Shown: piece by piece, positions 6,063-6,893 of the stretch
Position numbering within the stretch: the stretch's first letter is position 1
How the letters are laid out: every line of letters begins with the position of its first letter
Assembly: GCA_964412395.1 (NCBI GenBank)
Contig: CAYPOY010000289.1
Location: forward strand, 1 to 6,893
Origin: CAYPOY01 sp964412395
Lineage (GTDB): Bacteria; Chloroflexota; Anaerolineae; B4-G1
Direction: 5' to 3'
DNA length: 6,893 nt
The notes under the pieces: generated by a model
Seen by the model: the letters and a program-made list of their open reading frames with translations, nothing else
Told to the model about the DNA's origin: nothing
The model's database searches: none
Translations under genes and position numbers: made by a program

Positions 6063-6086
6063 ACAAATTTGGTAACAAGTTTGGTC
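6063..6086. repeat. Two tandem 12-bp repeats in the leader of the BMP lipoprotein gene
   Basis: ACAAATTTGGTA (6063-6074) and ACAAGTTTGGTC (6075-6086) agree at 10 of 12 positions. They end 6 bp upstream of the lipoprotein Shine-Dalgarno. They could be a protein-binding or RNA-binding site, or a chance duplication; the sequence alone does not decide. Confidence 0.45.
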
Positions 6087-6183
6087 TACCTCCACTACGA
6101 GCCTGGTCAACGCATTTTTTCTGTACCACCCCCCTTTCTTTGCCTGTCTGCAAAACTAACCATCTGCCAGTCATGACAAGCCT

Positions 6184-6211
6184 ATTATAGTCAAAGCGGG
6201 AATAAAGACAA
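6184..6211 (-). promoter_or_regulatory. Putative sigma70-type promoter for the nucleoside import cassette
   Basis: The minus strand has a consensus -10 TATAAT (6189-6184) with TTGTCT (6211-6206, 4 of 6 to TTGACA) 16 bp upstream. Transcription would start near 6177, leaving a leader of about 134 nt before the BMP lipoprotein ATG. It is the best-scoring minus-strand pair I see in the gap. Confidence 0.55.
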
Positions 6212-6212
6212 G

Positions 6213-6240
6213 CAAGGCATCCCGGCGCTTGCCCGCCTTG
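6213..6240. promoter_or_regulatory. Dyad between the two divergent promoters (possible shared operator)
   Basis: CAAGGC (6213-6218) and GCCTTG (6235-6240) are perfect inverted hexamers 16 bp apart. The dyad begins just beyond the minus-strand -35 and ends inside the plus-strand -35. An alternative overlapping pair, GCAAG (6212-6216) with CTTGC (6228-6232), also exists. The position suits a regulator acting on both promoters, but six-base arms can occur by chance. Confidence 0.35.
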
Positions 6241-6265
6241 ACATCCAACACTTTTACCGTATACT
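6238..6265 (+). promoter_or_regulatory. Putative sigma70-type promoter P1 for the family-5 binding protein gene
   Basis: A consensus -35 TTGACA (6238-6243) is followed after 16 bp by TATACT (6260-6265, 5 of 6 to TATAAT). Transcription would start near 6272, giving a leader of about 140 nt. Confidence 0.65.
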
Positions 6266-6280
6266 AAATGATGTTATAAT
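6252..6280 (+). promoter_or_regulatory. Putative second plus-strand promoter P2
   Basis: A perfect -10 TATAAT (6275-6280) lies 17 bp after a weak -35 TTTTAC (6252-6257). Start would be near 6287. It overlaps P1, so the two cannot be occupied together; one may be a decoy. Confidence 0.45.
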
Positions 6281-6330
6281 ATAGGCAATTCAACTGCCCC
6301 CAGGTACCTGCCAATATGTGAAAGGAGGTG

Positions 6331-6375
6331 ATGCCACAGGATCCTACTCTCTCATCTGCTCGTATACTGATCTAG
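6331..6375 (+). CDS. Possible 14-residue leader peptide upstream of the family-5 binding protein
   Basis: The mini-ORF encodes MPQDPTLSSARILI and ends in TAG. It lies in the leader between the plus-strand promoters and the annotated lipoprotein start. Directly before it is AAAGGAGGTGA (6321-6331), which complements the usual 3' end of 16S rRNA over its whole length. AGGAGG ends only 2 nt from the ATG, shorter than the normal 5-9 nt, so initiation here is uncertain. There is no run of one amino acid of the kind seen in classic attenuators. It could be a leader peptide, a ribosome standby or pause site, or a remnant. Confidence 0.25.
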   Translation: MPQDPTLSSARILI

Positions 6376-6412
6376 TGTGTGCAACCATTCCAAGAACAAA
6401 AGGAGAAGACAG

Positions 6413-6893
6413 ATGAAAACCATGCGCGTTCTGAGTGCCATACTGGCACTGATCCTGATCGCTGGCCTGGTAGCGTCGTGTGGTGCACCAGCGACCGAGG
6501 CACCGACCGCGGCGCCGCCGGCTGAAGCCAAGCCCCTGATCATCGGCACAACCGACTCCGTCACCGACCTCGACCCGGCCCAGTCCTACGACTTCCACAC
6601 CTGGGAGATCCACCACAACACGATGGACACACTGCTGACCTACAAGCCGGGAACGACCGAACTGCAACCCGGGCTGGCCGAATCGTATGAGGTCAGCGAC
6701 GATGGCCTGGAGTACACCTTCAAACTGCGCCAGGGGCTCAAGTTCCCCGATGGCACCGACTTTAACGCCGACGCCGTCGTCTGGTCCATCAACCGCGTCA
6801 TGCGGCTGGAGGGCGACCCCAACTGGCTGGTGACTTCCTTCGTGGATCACGTCGAAAAGGTAGATGACTACACCGTCAAGTTCGTTCTAGCGG
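6413..6893 (+). CDS. Family-5 extracellular solute-binding lipoprotein (oligopeptide/dipeptide/nickel ABC importer), 3' end beyond window
   Basis: I read 160 codons in frame to the window edge. The N-terminus is a lipoprotein signal: MKTMR, a hydrophobic core to about residue 20 and the lipobox VASC with Cys23. An Ala/Pro/Thr/Glu linker (about 24-39) follows, as is common in Chloroflexota lipoproteins. The mature part fits the start of PF00496: LIIGTTDSVTDLDPAQSYD (42-60), LQPGLAESYEVSDDGLEYTF (85-104), LRQGLKFPDGTDFNADAVVW (106-125) and VDDYTVKFVL near the edge. Such proteins deliver peptides, opines, sugars or nickel to DppBCDF-type importers; the ligand cannot be told from this part. Start: ATG at 6413 has AGGAG at 6401-6405 with 7-nt spacing; a second ATG at codon 4 is less well placed. 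Permease and ATPase genes would be expected beyond the window. Confidence 0.93.
   Translation, partial: MKTMRVLSAILALILIAGLVASCGAPATEAPTAAPPAEAKPLIIGTTDSVTDLDPAQSYDFHTWEIHHNTMDTLLTYKPGTTELQPGLAESYEVSDDGLEYTFKLRQGLKFPDGTDFNADAVVWSINRVMRLEGDPNWLVTSFVDHVEKVDDYTVKFVLA

Larger units (their letters stand above)
6044..6412. promoter_or_regulatory. Divergent intergenic control region between two transporter loci
   Basis: This 369-bp non-coding stretch separates two lipoprotein genes read in opposite directions. It is visibly more AT-rich than the flanking genes. It holds a minus-strand promoter candidate (6184-6211), two plus-strand candidates (6238-6280), a dyad between them (6213-6240), two tandem 12-mers in the minus leader (6063-6086) and a strong SD-like sequence with a 14-codon mini-ORF in the plus leader (6321-6375). 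I looked for purine and preQ1 riboswitch cores in both leaders and saw none. No intrinsic terminator is evident. Confidence 0.7.

Noticed and set aside
6044..6177. Purine or preQ1 riboswitch in the roughly 134-nt leader of the nucleoside importer
   Set aside because: A regulatory RNA would make sense for a nucleoside importer, but I saw neither the conserved core bases nor a matching set of stems. A covariance search could test this properly.
6344..6850. A 168-codon minus-strand frame opposite the family-5 binding protein
   Set aside because: It is antisense to a clear lipoprotein with lipobox and PF00496 motifs and itself shows no recognisable domain.

Overview
This window looks like a piece of a Chloroflexota genome, probably Anaerolineae-like, and probably from a draft or metagenome assembly. 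I infer this from four things: about 60-70% GC in the lines I counted; lipoproteins whose lipidated cysteine is followed by a low-complexity Ala/Pro/Thr/Glu linker; short palindromic repeats of a kind I associate with that phylum; and a 10-base run of N. The lineage is an inference, since no rRNA or other marker gene is present.

Layout from left to right. Positions 1-936 (minus) hold the 5' part of a multi-pass membrane protein of the lysylphosphatidylglycerol-synthase-TM / UPF0104 family, cut by the window edge. Positions 937-1062 are intergenic, with a hairpin and three tandem 10-mers. Positions 1063-6043 (minus) hold a complete four-gene ABC import cassette. In transcription order it encodes a BMP-family lipoprotein (6043-4991), permease 1 (4858-3716), permease 2 (3705-2641, with an assembly gap) and a double-domain ATPase (2589-1063). 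Positions 6044-6412 are a divergent regulatory region with promoter-like elements on both strands. From 6413 to the end (plus) is the 5' part of a family-5 (oligopeptide/dipeptide/nickel type) substrate-binding lipoprotein.

The four-gene cassette has the composition and order of bacterial nucleoside importers of the Bmp/PnrA type (B. subtilis NupNOPQ, Streptococcus RnsABCD). The membrane-anchored lipoprotein would capture a nucleoside, the two permeases would form the channel, and the fused two-domain ATPase would power transport. The motifs of the two ATPase halves predict one competent and one degenerate ATP site. The family-5 binding protein starts a second, divergently transcribed uptake locus, so 6044-6412 probably controls two nutrient-uptake systems.

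I found no clear new defence system, mobile element, CRISPR array or RNA gene. The less ordinary signals are mostly non-coding: palindromes in every sizeable gap of the cassette and downstream of it, a dyad lying between the two divergent promoters, a near-perfect anti-SD complement that does not lead directly to the annotated gene, and a possible leaderless start for the UPF0104 gene.
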